Of a stretch of 19,210 nucleotides of DNA, positions 7,799 through 14,071 are shown one piece after another. The stretch's first letter is position 1. Every line of letters starts with the position of its first letter. The notes under the pieces were generated by a model. That model made no database searches. It had not been told where the DNA came from and saw nothing but the letters and a program-made list of their open reading frames with translations. The DNA lies in contig CAJMON010000061.1 of NCBI GenBank assembly GCA_905214955.1, forward strand, positions 1 through 19,210, given 5' to 3'. The stretch is from an uncultured bacterium (GTDB lineage Bacteria; Bacillota; Clostridia; Lachnospirales; Lachnospiraceae). The position numbers and the translations under genes were made by a program.

Positions 7799-7827
7799 AT
7801 TTTACTACCTGACAGAACATCTGTCAA
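7799..7827 (-). promoter_or_regulatory. Sigma-A promoter of the trp operon
   Basis: Reading the minus strand, a perfect -35 TTGACA (7827-7822) and a -10 TAAAAT (7804-7799) are separated by 17 bp. Transcription would start near 7792, about 50 nt before the T-box Stem I. This is one of the two best promoter matches in the window. Confidence 0.85.
7811..7825. promoter_or_regulatory. Perfect dyad inside the trp promoter, candidate operator
   Basis: GACAGA-aca-TCTGTC is a perfect inverted repeat with 6-bp arms. It covers four bases of the -35 hexamer and runs through most of the spacer, a position where a bound protein would block RNA polymerase. A short dyad in a promoter can also arise by chance, and no regulator is known for it. 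Confidence 0.35.
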
Positions 7828-7849
7828 GAGAGAATTTTATTTTGATTAC

Positions 7850-8010
7850 AGTGTCAAAAGGTCTATGCCCTATGCCCACGTATGCTTGCACAAAAGTGGG
7901 TGCAGAATCTTGGAACACGTCCCCGATATGGTGCGGAACATCCAGTGGATGTTCGTTTTGCACCGGCCGAAGTGAATACGGAGATGCCAAGCATGGAGCA
8001 ATCCGTTTAA
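7850..8010 (+). repeat. Intergenic repeat, copy 1
   Basis: This segment aligns, with a few small gaps, to the reverse complement of 15991-16140. Shared blocks in order are GTCAAAAG, a CCACG-ATG-TGCTTGCAC region, CTTGGAAC, the perfect 19-nt palindrome GAACATCCAGTGGATGTTC (7936-7954), TTGCACCG-CCG-AG, and a final GGAGCAAT-CG. In this copy the palindrome is flanked by GGTGC/GCACC (7930-7934 and 7960-7964), which lengthens the hairpin. It fills the gap between the ACT-domain gene stop (8018) and the trp promoter. No open frame with a ribosome binding site is present. Confidence 0.85.
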
Positions 8011-8017
8011 TCACGAG

Positions 8018-8422
8018 TTATAACAGTATAAATCCTTTTCCCCGCAGGCACTCTTCTACTTCCAGAATATCCGGAGTATGCAGAACCATAATCGGCTTTC
8101 CTGAATCCCGGTTAAAAGAAAGATAAATATAATTGATGGTCACATTGCTCTCAGAAAGGGTAGTTAACAACTGGTTTAAATTTCCCGGCTGGTCTTCCAC
8201 TTCGACCCCAAGCACCTGGTTGAGCTGGCACATATAGCCTGCTGCTGTCAGCGCCTTCTTGGCTTTCTCCGGCTCGGAAACCACCATACGGATAATTCCA
8301 TATTCTGCACTGTCATTGGTAACGGAACCCATAATATTTATCTGTTCATCAAAGAGGATCTGCGTAATCTTCTGAAGTGCCCCTTTGGTATTCTGAGCGA
8401 AAATCGCAATCTGTTTTAACAT
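8018..8422 (-). CDS. Tandem ACT-domain protein, 134 aa
   Basis: The protein consists of two ACT domains (about residues 3-68 and 72-132) and nothing else. The first begins LKQIAIFAQNTKGALQKIT and the second has VEDQPGNLNQLLTTLSESN, the typical beta-turn-helix with a ligand-binding glycine. ACT domains bind amino acids and act as allosteric sensors; stand-alone pairs like this are common in Clostridia but their partners are mostly undefined. The start at 8422 is chosen because AAAGGAG lies about 8 bases upstream; a longer in-frame start (8452) has none. It has its own promoter and lies upstream of the trp operon on the same strand, but the intervening promoter makes co-transcription unnecessary. 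A role in aromatic or branched-chain amino acid sensing is only a guess. Confidence 0.9.
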   Translation of the reverse strand: MLKQIAIFAQNTKGALQKITQILFDEQINIMGSVTNDSAEYGIIRMVVSEPEKAKKALTAAGYMCQLNQVLGVEVEDQPGNLNQLLTTLSESNVTINYIYLSFNRDSGKPIMVLHTPDILEVEECLRGKGFILL

Positions 8423-8466
8423 TGTTTTTCTCCTTTTGCTGTTATCATTCAACGCATTACCGCTTT

Positions 8467-8495
8467 ATTGTAGCATATTTTCAAACACAGCGCAA
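8467..8495 (-). promoter_or_regulatory. Promoter of the ACT-domain gene
   Basis: The minus strand has an extended -10, TGCTACAAT (TACAAT at 8472-8467), 17 bp from a weak -35, TTGCGC (8495-8490). Transcription would begin near 8460, about 38 nt before the start codon. Confidence 0.65.
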
Positions 8496-8534
8496 GTCCC
8501 CGAATGCATCCATTTTTTTCAAAAACGGGGGTTG

Positions 8535-10496
8535 TCACACTTTCTCACGGATCTCACCCGCACGGTAAGCTGCCACCAGCTTCTCCAGATCTTGGATGCT
8601 GGCTTCCAGTTCTTTTCCCGCGTCTGTGTCCGCCACGCGAAGACGTTTGGTAGTACGCTCCACTACCATACTGACAGAATGAATATCCGTTTCTTTCACC
8701 ACTGCTTCTTCCACGGAAACGAATGGTTCATGAGCTACCAGCATCAGGCCATAAGAATTATACACCAGGGTGTATCCGGCAATTCCAGTGACTTTCTGGT
8801 ATGCTTTGGAGAATCCGCCATCAATAATCAGCAGTTTTCCATTGCATTTCACAGGCGTTTCTCCCTTGGATACCTTCACTGGCATATGGCCGTTGATGAT
8901 ATGGGAATCTTTGGCGTCCAGACCAAATTCTTCCAGGATCTGGTTCACTGTCTCTTCCTTCTCCATGTACGTGTAGTACGGATTCTTTACTTCCTTGTGG
9001 GTCTCTTTGTCCGCAATGAGATACCGCTCAAAAGTGGTCATCCGATCCTTTCCAAACACGGGAGAATTTCCATTGATCCAGATATACCAGAGCATATCCA
9101 TGCCTTTTTTCTTCTCTTCTTTGTCCAAAGAATAGTAGCCTTTTCTGGCCCATACTTCCAGAATATCATACAGGGCTTTTCCGCTGTAATCTTTTCCGTA
9201 AATCCGGACTTTCTTAAAGCTTCCATCTTCATTCAACGGCACACAGCCATGGTACAGCAGGTTGGAATTGAAAACTTTGTACAGGCTTCCATTAGAAAAC
9301 AAAAAACGCACATGCTTTTGAAGCTTTTCGCATTTGACAAAGGCAGACTGAAGGCGGTCCATCACTACTTCTTCCTCTGCTGACAGTGCATAGGGATCTT
9401 TGGGATCGATGGTTGGGAAGTTGGTATCCTCCAAAGGATAGGTTTTTCCATCAATGGTAATGGTTCCTTTTTCCAGATCCATTTTATCTAACAGCATCCG
9501 GTCATCCATGCCAAATTCTGGATTTTCCCGGATAATCTGGCCTTCCAGCTTGAACATAATCACGGCAATGGCCTTCTGCATCCGGCAGTCCCACTCCAGA
9601 TCCCTTGGATTGTAATCGTCTGCGGCCACATAATTGATGCGGAAGCAGGCACATTTGTCATTTCCGTAGGTACTCATGGCAAAGGTCGCCAGGGGAATCA
9701 GATTGATACCGTATCCCTCTTCTAACATGTCCAAATTTCCATACCGGGCAGCCACACGAATCACATTGGCAATGCAGGCTTTGTGTCCGGCTGCTGCTCC
9801 CATCCACACCACGTCATGGTTTCCCCACTGGATATCCACAGAATGATAAGACATCAGCTTGTCCATGATGATGTGGGGACCTGGTCCTCTGTCAAAAATA
9901 TCCCCTACAATATGAATGTGATCCACTGCCAGCCGCTGGATCAGATTGCTCATGGCAATGATAAATTCTCTTGCGCTTCCGATACGGATAATGGTGCTGA
10001 TGATGGAATTGTAGTAGGCTTCTTTGTCCAGCAGTTCTTCTTTTTCCGTAATCAGCTCCTCGATCACATAGGCAAAATCTTTTGGCAGTGCTTTGCGCAC
10101 TTTTGAGCGGGTATATTTGGAGGCTACCCTCTTGCAGATCTGGATTAATCTGTGCAGGGTAATCCGGTACCAGTCCTCTAAGTTGTCTTCGGTCTTTTCG
10201 ACCAGATCTACTTTCAGCTCCGGGTAATAAATCAGGGTGGCCAGGCTTTTTTTATCCCGGCTGCTTAAGGTATTGCCAAATTCTTCTTCAATTTTTTTCC
10301 GTACCGATCCGGAACCATTTTTCAGCACATGGAAAAACTGCTCATATTCTCCATGGATGTCTGTCATAAAGTGTTCTGTTCCTTTTGGCAGATTCAAAAT
10401 GGACTGGAGATTGATGATCTCCGTGCAGGCTGCCGCAACCGTCGGGTACAGTTTTGCCATATTTTTCAGATATTTCTGTTCGAGATTATTATCCAC
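8535..10496 (-). CDS. fbp: Fructose-1,6-bisphosphatase class III
   Basis: This is the Firmicutes-type FBPase, a metal-dependent calcineurin-like phosphatase that hydrolyses fructose-1,6-bisphosphate to fructose-6-phosphate in gluconeogenesis. The metallophosphatase motifs are in order: FMTDIHGEYEQF (Asp46, His48), GDIFDRGPGPH (198-208) and WGNHDVVWMG (224-233). Further family blocks include IINGHMPVKVSKGETPVK and IDGGFSKAYQKVTGIAGYTL. The start is called at a GTG codon (10496): it yields VDNNLEQKYLKNMAKLYP, the usual N-terminus, and has AAGGGAG seven bases upstream. An ATG at 10571 would add 25 residues, overlap dapB and include a hairpin, so it is rejected. The 653-residue length is normal for class III. 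It lies 61 bp after dapB, and no separate promoter was seen. Confidence 0.95.
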   Translation of the reverse strand: MDNNLEQKYLKNMAKLYPTVAAACTEIINLQSILNLPKGTEHFMTDIHGEYEQFFHVLKNGSGSVRKKIEEEFGNTLSSRDKKSLATLIYYPELKVDLVEKTEDNLEDWYRITLHRLIQICKRVASKYTRSKVRKALPKDFAYVIEELITEKEELLDKEAYYNSIISTIIRIGSAREFIIAMSNLIQRLAVDHIHIVGDIFDRGPGPHIIMDKLMSYHSVDIQWGNHDVVWMGAAAGHKACIANVIRVAARYGNLDMLEEGYGINLIPLATFAMSTYGNDKCACFRINYVAADDYNPRDLEWDCRMQKAIAVIMFKLEGQIIRENPEFGMDDRMLLDKMDLEKGTITIDGKTYPLEDTNFPTIDPKDPYALSAEEEVVMDRLQSAFVKCEKLQKHVRFLFSNGSLYKVFNSNLLYHGCVPLNEDGSFKKVRIYGKDYSGKALYDILEVWARKGYYSLDKEEKKKGMDMLWYIWINGNSPVFGKDRMTTFERYLIADKETHKEVKNPYYTYMEKEETVNQILEEFGLDAKDSHIINGHMPVKVSKGETPVKCNGKLLIIDGGFSKAYQKVTGIAGYTLVYNSYGLMLVAHEPFVSVEEAVVKETDIHSVSMVVERTTKRLRVADTDAGKELEASIQDLEKLVAAYRAGEIREKV

Positions 10497-10519
10497 GCGT
10501 TTACTCCCTTTTTCACATT

Positions 10520-10555
10520 CAGCCCGGAAAGAAACCTTCCCGGGCTGATTTTTTT
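10520..10555 (+). terminator. Hairpin with T7 tract oriented to the + strand, between dapB and fbp
   Basis: CAGCCCGG (10520-10527) pairs with CCGGGCTG (10540-10547), and the loop can add a few more pairs. A run of seven T follows on the + strand (10549-10555), so as an intrinsic terminator it works on + strand transcripts. In the direction of dapB-fbp the stem is preceded by A residues and followed by AATGTG, so it is not a canonical terminator there. No + strand gene ends here. Confidence 0.6.
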
Positions 10556-10557
10556 GA

Positions 10558-11319
10558 TTACTGTGCTGCAATCACATCACTCATGTCGTAATAACCGGCT
10601 TCTTTTCCTTTCAGGAATTTGGCTGACTGAACAGCTCCTTTTGCAAATACTGTCTTGGAATAAGCCGTATGTTTGAATTCAATCACCTCATCGGTGCCTG
10701 CAAAGATCACTTCATGCTCTCCTACGATATTGCCGCCGCGTACAGCAGAAATACCGATCTCTTTCGGGTCTCTCTCCTGGCGTCTGTCACTTCTGTCATA
10801 GGTGTAGGTATAAGCGTGATCCATGGCCTCATTGATGCTGTCTGCCAGGGCCAGAGCAGTACCGCTGGGGGCATCCAGTTTGTGTTTATGGTGTTTCTCC
10901 ACGATCTCCACGTCAAAGCCTGCCGGGGCCAGTACTTTCGCTGCTTTCTGAAGCAGGTTTAACAGGGTGTTGATACCCAGAGACATATTGGCAGACTTTA
11001 AAACTGCCACTTCCCTGGATGCTTCTTTTACTTTTTCCAGCTGCTCCTCAGAAAGTCCTGTGGTGCACAGAACCACCGGTACTTTTTTCTCTGTGCAGTA
11101 AGCAAGCAGGGCATCTGCTGCCTTTGCAGAAGAAAAGTCAATAATGACATCTGCTGCCACTGTGCATTCTCCAATATTGGAAAATACCGGATAATCATTT
11201 TTCTGTACTCCGGTGATGTCCACTCCTGCCACGATCTGGATGTCCGGATCTTCGGCTGCTAAAGCGGTGATCACCTGTCCCATATGGCCGTTGCAGCCAT
11301 GCATAATCACATTTACCAT
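10558..11319 (-). CDS. dapB: 4-hydroxy-tetrahydrodipicolinate reductase
   Basis: DapB reduces the DapA product to tetrahydrodipicolinate with NAD(P)H, the second step of the diaminopimelate/lysine branch. The 253-residue protein has the dinucleotide-binding motif GCNGHMG at 8-14 and the diagnostic EKHHKHKLDAPSGTAL from 141, with the catalytic His pair (143-144), Lys147 and substrate-binding GTA (153-155). The start at 11319 has AGGAG just upstream. It follows dapA by 36 bp and is most likely on the same transcript under the lysine riboswitch. Confidence 0.97.
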   Translation of the reverse strand: MVNVIMHGCNGHMGQVITALAAEDPDIQIVAGVDITGVQKNDYPVFSNIGECTVAADVIIDFSSAKAADALLAYCTEKKVPVVLCTTGLSEEQLEKVKEASREVAVLKSANMSLGINTLLNLLQKAAKVLAPAGFDVEIVEKHHKHKLDAPSGTALALADSINEAMDHAYTYTYDRSDRRQERDPKEIGISAVRGGNIVGEHEVIFAGTDEVIEFKHTAYSKTVFAKGAVQSAKFLKGKEAGYYDMSDVIAAQ

Positions 11320-11355
11320 GGTGTCTCCTCTATGTATTCTTTGTGTTAACTGGTT

Positions 11356-12246
11356 TTACGCAAGTGTTAATCCAAAATTTTTCATTGCCTCTGCAAGCTC
11401 TGCTGCATGTGCTTCTTCCATCTCGCACAGCGGTCCGCGTAAGGGGCCTACTTCTTTTCCAAGAAGGTTCAAGGCAGTCTTTACCGGAATGGGGTTCACT
11501 TCGCAGAACAGCTTGTCGCATAAAGGCAGAGCTTTCAGCTGCAGCTCCAGGCTTCCTTTTACATCGCCTTCCAGGAATTTGGCTGCAATGTCATGTGCTG
11601 TTTCCGGAGCCACATTAGACAGTACAGAAATCACACCTTTTCCGCCAAGAGACATAATGGGAACGATCTGGTCATCATTTCCGGAATACAGGTCAATGCA
11701 TCCGTCTGCCAGCTGCATCAGCTTTGCTGCCTGGGAAATGTTTCCACTGGCTTCCTTGATGGCAACGATGTTTTCCACATGCTGTGCCAGGTAAACAGCA
11801 GTCTCCGGCTGGATGTTGCATCCGGTACGGCTTGGCACATTGTACAGAACTACCGGAATCTTGATGGACTCAGCAACGGTGGTGAAATGACGGATCAGAC
11901 CCTTCTGTGTCGCCTTGTTGTAGTAAGGAGTCACCAGAAGAACGGCGTCCGCTCCGTATTTTTCTGCTTCCTGTGACAGATATACGGCTGTTTCGGTGCA
12001 GTTGGAACCAGTTCCTGCAATCACCGGAATTCTCTTTGCCACTTTGTCAACAGCATATTTTATCGTATCCAGATGCTCCTCATGGGATAAGGTGGAAGAT
12101 TCTCCCGTGGTTCCGCAAATGATGATAGCATCGGTCTTCCGCGCAATCTGCTCCTCGATCAGTTCTCCTAATTTTTCAAAATTCACATCCCCGTTTTCCT
12201 TCATCGGGGTTACAATCGCTACACCTGCTCCTGTGAAAATTGCCAT
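11356..12246 (-). CDS. dapA: 4-hydroxy-tetrahydrodipicolinate synthase
   Basis: DapA condenses pyruvate with aspartate-4-semialdehyde, the committed step to diaminopimelate and lysine. The 296-residue TIM barrel shows CGTTGESSTL at 44-53 (proton-relay threonines), YNVPSRTG at 135-142 (Tyr135, Arg140) and the Schiff-base Lys164 in VAIKEASGN. The start at 12246 gives the standard MAIFTGAGVAIVTP N-terminus with AGGAGGAG upstream; the in-frame codon at 12270 lies in the riboswitch terminator and is rejected. It is the first gene after the lysine riboswitch and is followed by dapB. Confidence 0.97.
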   Translation of the reverse strand: MAIFTGAGVAIVTPMKENGDVNFEKLGELIEEQIARKTDAIIICGTTGESSTLSHEEHLDTIKYAVDKVAKRIPVIAGTGSNCTETAVYLSQEAEKYGADAVLLVTPYYNKATQKGLIRHFTTVAESIKIPVVLYNVPSRTGCNIQPETAVYLAQHVENIVAIKEASGNISQAAKLMQLADGCIDLYSGNDDQIVPIMSLGGKGVISVLSNVAPETAHDIAAKFLEGDVKGSLELQLKALPLCDKLFCEVNPIPVKTALNLLGKEVGPLRGPLCEMEEAHAAELAEAMKNFGLTLA

Positions 12247-12270
12247 AGCTGTATTCTCCTCCTTGTGCAT

Positions 12271-12299
12271 AAAAAAGGAGGCTGAAACCGTCAGCCCCC
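12271..12299 (-). terminator. Lysine-riboswitch-controlled terminator before dapA
   Basis: On the minus strand GGGGGCUGA and UCAGCCUCC (one G-U pair) form a stem with a short loop, followed by six U residues. It ends 25 bases before the dapA start codon and is the expression platform of the riboswitch. Confidence 0.92.
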
Positions 12300-12500
12300 T
12301 AAAAACTCATGGTCACTTAGTCTTATCAGGTAGCTCACCACCGCAGATGCGGTGACAGTCATACAGTTGTTCACTGTACGCCCAAGTATGCAGCTACAGG
12401 TACTGCACCTTTCGGCGTCCTTCCCTTTCTATAATCTTCTCCTGCGCCTGAACACATCGGACTATATACTCTTGAAACACGCAACCTCTACGAAAAACTC
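12271..12500 (-). promoter_or_regulatory. Lysine riboswitch (L box) upstream of dapA
   Basis: The minus-strand leader matches the lysine riboswitch consensus in order: GTAGAGGTTGCG then TTCAAGAGTA (12491-12464), AGAAAGGGAAGGACGCCGAA (12430-12411), a GCATACTTGGGCG stem region, CAGTGAACAACTGTATGACTGTCACCGC with the conserved ACTGTCAC, a hairpin GCATCTGCGG, and GAGCTACCTG closing P1 (about 12336-12327). High lysine would favour the terminator at 12271-12299 and reduce dapA-dapB expression. The match covers all conserved core segments, so the call is firm; helix boundaries are approximate. Confidence 0.95.
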
Positions 12501-12511
12501 TGTCTGCTTTC

Positions 12512-12540
12512 ACTATACCATTCTTAAATTCTGTTGTCAA
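12512..12540 (-). promoter_or_regulatory. Sigma-A promoter of the dapA-dapB operon
   Basis: A perfect -35 TTGACA (12540-12535) and a -10 TATAGT (12517-12512) are spaced by 17 bp on the minus strand. The -35 lies in the last codons of the upstream CobO-like gene, whose stop is at 12524-12526. Transcription would begin near 12505, just before the aptamer. Confidence 0.88.
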
Positions 12541-13030
12541 TCGTTGTTTTTCTCGGAACCAGCTCCACTGCTTCGTCCACCACATCCCAGATCTCTTCAC
12601 CGCTTCTGGAACCGGTAAAAATCAGCCGCATTCCTTCCCGGCTCATGCCAATCAGACTGCGCAGATCTTCTGCCGTGACGATTCCATAATCCATCAGTCC
12701 CAGGACTTCATCTAAGACTAATACATCACATTCTTCCGTGACCACTACTTTTTTTGCAAAATTCATTCCATTTTTTAAATGCTGGATTTCTTCTGCCTGC
12801 TCATCTTCGGTGAGATTTTGAAAGGACTCTTCTGTCTTCTCAAACCGAAAAAGCTTGATCTCTGGCTCCAGTCTTGCAAGGAAGCTGATCTCATCTTCCT
12901 TTTTTTCTTTTAAAAACTGGATCACAAAAACACTTTTCCCCTGGCTGGCTGCTTTGATCGCCTGGCCAATAGCTGCGGTTGTCTTGCCTCTTCCAGAGCC
13001 AAAATAAATCTGCACTGAACCCCTGTCCAT
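12524..13030 (-). CDS. CobO/BtuR-like P-loop ATPase (putative corrinoid adenosyltransferase)
   Basis: The 168-residue protein belongs to the CobA/CobO/BtuR family, whose characterised members transfer adenosyl from ATP to cob(I)alamin or cobyrinic acid diamide. The nucleotide-binding loop GSGRGKTTAA lies at about 11-20 and the DVLVLDEVLGLMDYG block with the Walker B-like LDE is typical. The C-terminus departs from characterised enzymes: LTGR is FTGS here, and the HP-(x)-G-(x)-AQ-GIEF tail is absent. That short form is what I expect for clostridial homologues, but I cannot confirm activity. No other cobalamin gene is nearby. The start at 13030 has GAGGTG a few bases upstream; a GTG at 13060 with GAGGA upstream would add 10 residues and is the alternative. 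Confidence 0.8.
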   Translation of the reverse strand: MDRGSVQIYFGSGRGKTTAAIGQAIKAASQGKSVFVIQFLKEKKEDEISFLARLEPEIKLFRFEKTEESFQNLTEDEQAEEIQHLKNGMNFAKKVVVTEECDVLVLDEVLGLMDYGIVTAEDLRSLIGMSREGMRLIFTGSRSGEEIWDVVDEAVELVPRKTTIDNRI

Positions 13031-13084
13031 AATACACCTCTTAATCAGCTGTTCTTTCACTGCATGTGTCCTCAGATTTTGTTT

Positions 13085-13113
13085 ATCTTACTACAACCTG
13101 GCCGAAAATGCAA
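13085..13113 (-). promoter_or_regulatory. Candidate promoter of the CobO-like gene
   Basis: On the minus strand TTGCAT (13113-13108) and TAAGAT (13090-13085) are 17 bp apart. Both hexamers are partial matches. The predicted start (about 13078) lies shortly before both possible start codons. Confidence 0.4.
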
Positions 13114-13133
13114 GCAGCAGTCTATGTTTTCTT

Positions 13134-13766
13134 TTACTCTGTCTCTGCCAGCTCCAGCTTGCTGATGGAAACTTCATAGGCTGTGCGCCGTTCCGTCAGT
13201 TCCCCTTCCAGACGTTTCATATATTCCCTGCTCTGAATTCTTCCCCAGATCTGCACTCTGCTTCCCACCTCAAAGCCGGATGCGAATCTGGCATTTCTTC
13301 CCCAGCAGATGCAGGGAATGTAATCCGATTTTCCATAGGGGCGGTTGACCGCAATGAGCATATCGGCGATTTCCCTTCCCAGAGGTGTTTTCCGGTACAC
13401 GGTGGGCTTGCAGACAAATCCATCCAGGAAAATCTGGTTGCTCCTTACTTTATCGTCCGCTTCTTCCACAAATGAAACCTCTCTGGCAAATACAGACAGG
13501 ACCAGACGGTTCTTTTTTTCTTCGTGCCGGTTGTATGACCGGAACTGTCCTTCCACCTGTATGTACTCTCCCTGATAATCCTGTGCAACATCAATCAGAC
13601 GCTCGGAAATCATCACCGGTATCCGGTCTGAGGAATCACTGAGCCGTTTCACGGACAACTCTACCATATAGAAGCCCTCTCCGAATACTTCGTGGCTGAA
13701 TGTAAATCCAGAAACCACCTTTCCTATAATTGACACCTGATTGTTTTCAATAACTTTATCCGCCAT
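13134..13766 (-). CDS. Two-OB-fold single-stranded DNA-binding protein-like
   Basis: The 210-residue protein has two successive OB-fold regions related to SSB (PF00436): about residues 7-98 (NNQVSIIGKV onwards) and 108-206. The second is the better match, with SNQIFLDGFVCKPTVYRKTP, GREIADMLIAVNRPYGKSDY, IPCICWGRNARFA and VGSRVQIWGRIQSREY. Canonical SSB has one OB fold per chain and an acidic DDDIPF-type tail; here the tail is absent and the protein ends KLELAETE. It is therefore unlikely to be the main replicative SSB. The start at 13766 has GAAGGGAG upstream. No convincing promoter was found, although about 300 bp separate it from the divergent typA. The specific role is unknown. Confidence 0.8.
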   Translation of the reverse strand: MADKVIENNQVSIIGKVVSGFTFSHEVFGEGFYMVELSVKRLSDSSDRIPVMISERLIDVAQDYQGEYIQVEGQFRSYNRHEEKKNRLVLSVFAREVSFVEEADDKVRSNQIFLDGFVCKPTVYRKTPLGREIADMLIAVNRPYGKSDYIPCICWGRNARFASGFEVGSRVQIWGRIQSREYMKRLEGELTERRTAYEVSISKLELAETE

Positions 13767-13880
13767 TCCCTGCGTTCTCCCTTCTTCTTACGAAGTATTT
13801 TTTCGTACTGCGTTTTTTTACATAACTATATCTATGAGTACTTTTTCATCCTTAGAACCTCTTTTTTTATTTTTTTGATG

Positions 13881-13950
13881 TCAGGAACCAAAATCCTGAA
13901 ACCACGATGCGCTGTCACAGGAGTGGTTTTACAGCCCGCCCCAATATGGC
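13881..13950 (+). repeat. Degenerate partial copy of the intergenic repeat (copy 3)
   Basis: The 15-mer CCTGAAACCACGATG (13895-13909) is identical to the reverse complement of 16115-16129 in repeat copy 2. Similarity continues through GCT-x-CAC, a TTTT-A block and CCCGCC-x-A-ATG. The palindrome end of the repeat is missing. Two small hairpins can form: TCAGGA/TCCTGA (13881-13899) and AAACCAC/GTGGTTT (13899-13929). It lies in the 305-bp gap between the SSB-like gene and typA. The remainder of that gap is AT-rich and holds only the typA promoter. Confidence 0.6.
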
Positions 13951-13990
13951 ATTTTTTCGCCGAATATCTTTTATTTTTTGTGGAAATCTC

Positions 13991-14018
13991 TTGAAATCCG
14001 CCAAAAATGTGATAAACT
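13991..14018 (+). promoter_or_regulatory. Promoter of typA
   Basis: TTGAAA (13991-13996) and TAAACT (14013-14018) are 16 bp apart, and the -10 is extended by TGA. Transcription would begin near 14025, giving a leader of about 47 nt that includes the ribosome binding site AGAGAGG (14054-14060). Confidence 0.65.
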
Positions 14019-14071
14019 AGTAGGGTTGAAAATCATTAGGCTATGTTTGATTTAGAGAGGAATCAGAATTT

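Noticed and set aside
7852..7857. Second -35 (TTGACA) upstream of the trp promoter
   Set aside because: The nearest -10-like hexamer is only 12 bp away, too close for a functional promoter; the hexamer is part of the repeat end.
7930..7964. Intrinsic terminator for the ACT gene at the repeat palindrome
   Set aside because: The stem is strong but is not followed by a U-tract on either strand, and the same palindrome occurs in copy 2 in a different context.
7794..8126. 110-codon + strand open frame covering repeat copy 1
   Set aside because: It runs from the trp promoter into the antisense of the ACT gene, has no ribosome binding site and the frame is not kept in copy 2.
8436..9383. 315-codon + strand open frame antisense to fbp
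   Set aside because: It is a shadow of the fbp frame with no ribosome binding site and an unlikely composition (many Phe, His, Cys).
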